Shown piece after piece: positions 63,464 to 64,000 of a stretch of 64,000 nucleotides of DNA. The position numbers and the translations under genes are program-made. Where the stretch lies: the NCBI GenBank assembly GCA_910574835.1, contig CAJTDE010000003.1, forward strand, positions 151,019 to 215,018, given 5' to 3'. The notes beneath the pieces are model-generated. The model had not been told where the DNA came from. It saw only the letters and a list, made by a program, of their open reading frames with translations, and did no database searches. This DNA comes from Clostridia bacterium (lineage in GTDB: Bacteria; Bacillota; Clostridia; Lachnospirales; Lachnospiraceae). Numbering within the stretch: position 1 is the first letter of the stretch; each line of letters opens with the position of its first letter.

Positions 63464-64000
63464 CTAATTTCTAAGCGTTGCAGCGTGCATAATACGCTCC
63501 TGCGTAGCTTCCTCTATCCCCAGCTCTCCGGTCTTCTTTCCCTCGCACATCACTACGATTCGATCACTCATTCGTAAGATCTCCGTCATCTCCGACGATA
63601 TCATAATGATGGACTTTCCTTGTGCTACCAACTGGTTCATCAGGTGATATATCTCACTCTTCGCTCCCACATCGATTCCCCGGGTCGGTTCGTCGAATAT
63701 CAGAATGTCGCAGTTCCTTACCAGCCATTTTGCTATTACCACCTTCTGCTGGTTTCCTCCTGACAGATTCACTACCAGCTGATCTACTCCCGGTGTCTTG
63801 GTCTTTAATGCTTCCACATACTCCTGCGCCGTGTCATTCTCTTTCTTCTTATTTATGAAGATTCCCTTCATAAACTGCTCCAGCGACGCCATTGTGGAGT
63901 TCTCCGCCACACTCTTTGCCACTACGATTCCGTAACGCTTACGGTCCTCTGACAGATACCCGATTCCGCATCTTACCGCATCCTGCGGCGTCTTAATATC
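63464..64000 (-). CDS. Sugar ABC transporter ATP-binding protein, C-terminal part (RbsA type, cut by window edge)
   Basis: About 178 C-terminal residues of a two-domain ATPase. IGYLSEDRKRYGI, VNLSGGNQQKVVIAKWL (signature), CDILIFDEPTRGIDVGAKSEIYHLM (Walker B) and IIMISSEMTEILRMSDRIVVM belong to the second ATPase domain. The frame is open to the right edge. Powers the 62448 permease. Confidence 0.93.
   Translation of the reverse strand, partial: DIKTPQDAVRCGIGYLSEDRKRYGIVVAKSVAENSTMASLEQFMKGIFINKKKENDTAQEYVEALKTKTPGVDQLVVNLSGGNQQKVVIAKWLVRNCDILIFDEPTRGIDVGAKSEIYHLMNQLVAQGKSIIMISSEMTEILRMSDRIVVMCEGKKTGELGIEEATQERIMHAATLRN

Overview
The window reads as chromosomal DNA of a strictly fermentative Bacillota of the Clostridia type, most like a gut Lachnospiraceae. 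The basis is gene content: a nine-gene V/A-type ATPase operon, an AGCS alanine/glycine symporter, lipoprotein binding proteins with AAC or AGC lipoboxes, strong GGAGG ribosome sites and many TTG or GTG starts. I cannot name the species. Most genes lie on the minus strand.

Layout. 1-6761: housekeeping (murA start, M23 peptidase, shikimate kinase, flavin reductase, CBS-containing Mn pyrophosphatase, signal peptidase I, a coiled-coil protein). 6923-13359: a small plus-strand protein, a TRIC/UPF0126 channel, an M29 aminopeptidase, a large secreted propeller protein, a methyltransferase and a small conserved protein. 13406-16739: glucose-type PTS IIABC with its PRD antiterminator and a RAT/terminator leader. 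16842-18530: a 40-residue membrane peptide, a TM2 protein and an SPFH/zinc-ribbon protein. 18713-27364: V-ATPase operon G-I-K-E-C-F-A-B-D, whose K subunit carries the Na+-binding residue set. 27747-32842 (plus strand): AGCS symporter, then a second SPFH/zinc-ribbon cluster. 33104-34099: tRNA-Ala(CGC), tRNA-Val(CAC), then decayed pieces of a GH78 rhamnosidase and a sugar ABC ATPase.

34344-50635 is the most interesting region. Eight minus-strand enzymes (SDR, split transketolase, zinc dehydrogenase, RPE-like, AraD-like and TIM-like enzymes, LarA-like racemase) lie next to a NitT/TauT-type ABC transporter, the three nickel-pincer cofactor genes larE-larB-larC and a divergent LacI regulator. The same palindrome, CAAACGTTTG, lies upstream of both the larE operon and the transporter operon. 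The cluster encodes no kinase or isomerase typical of a known sugar pathway. I propose an undescribed catabolic route for an anionic sugar-like compound (sugar acid or sulfosugar) that uses a nickel-pincer racemase/epimerase and a transketolase.

50647-56411 is a complete GDP-L-fucose operon (manC, gmd, fcl, manA, phosphohexomutase), with a divergent AraC regulator. 57410-64000 holds two paralogous membrane-anchored SGNH hydrolases flanking an L-fucose mutarotase, followed by a ribose-type sugar ABC transporter that runs off the right edge.
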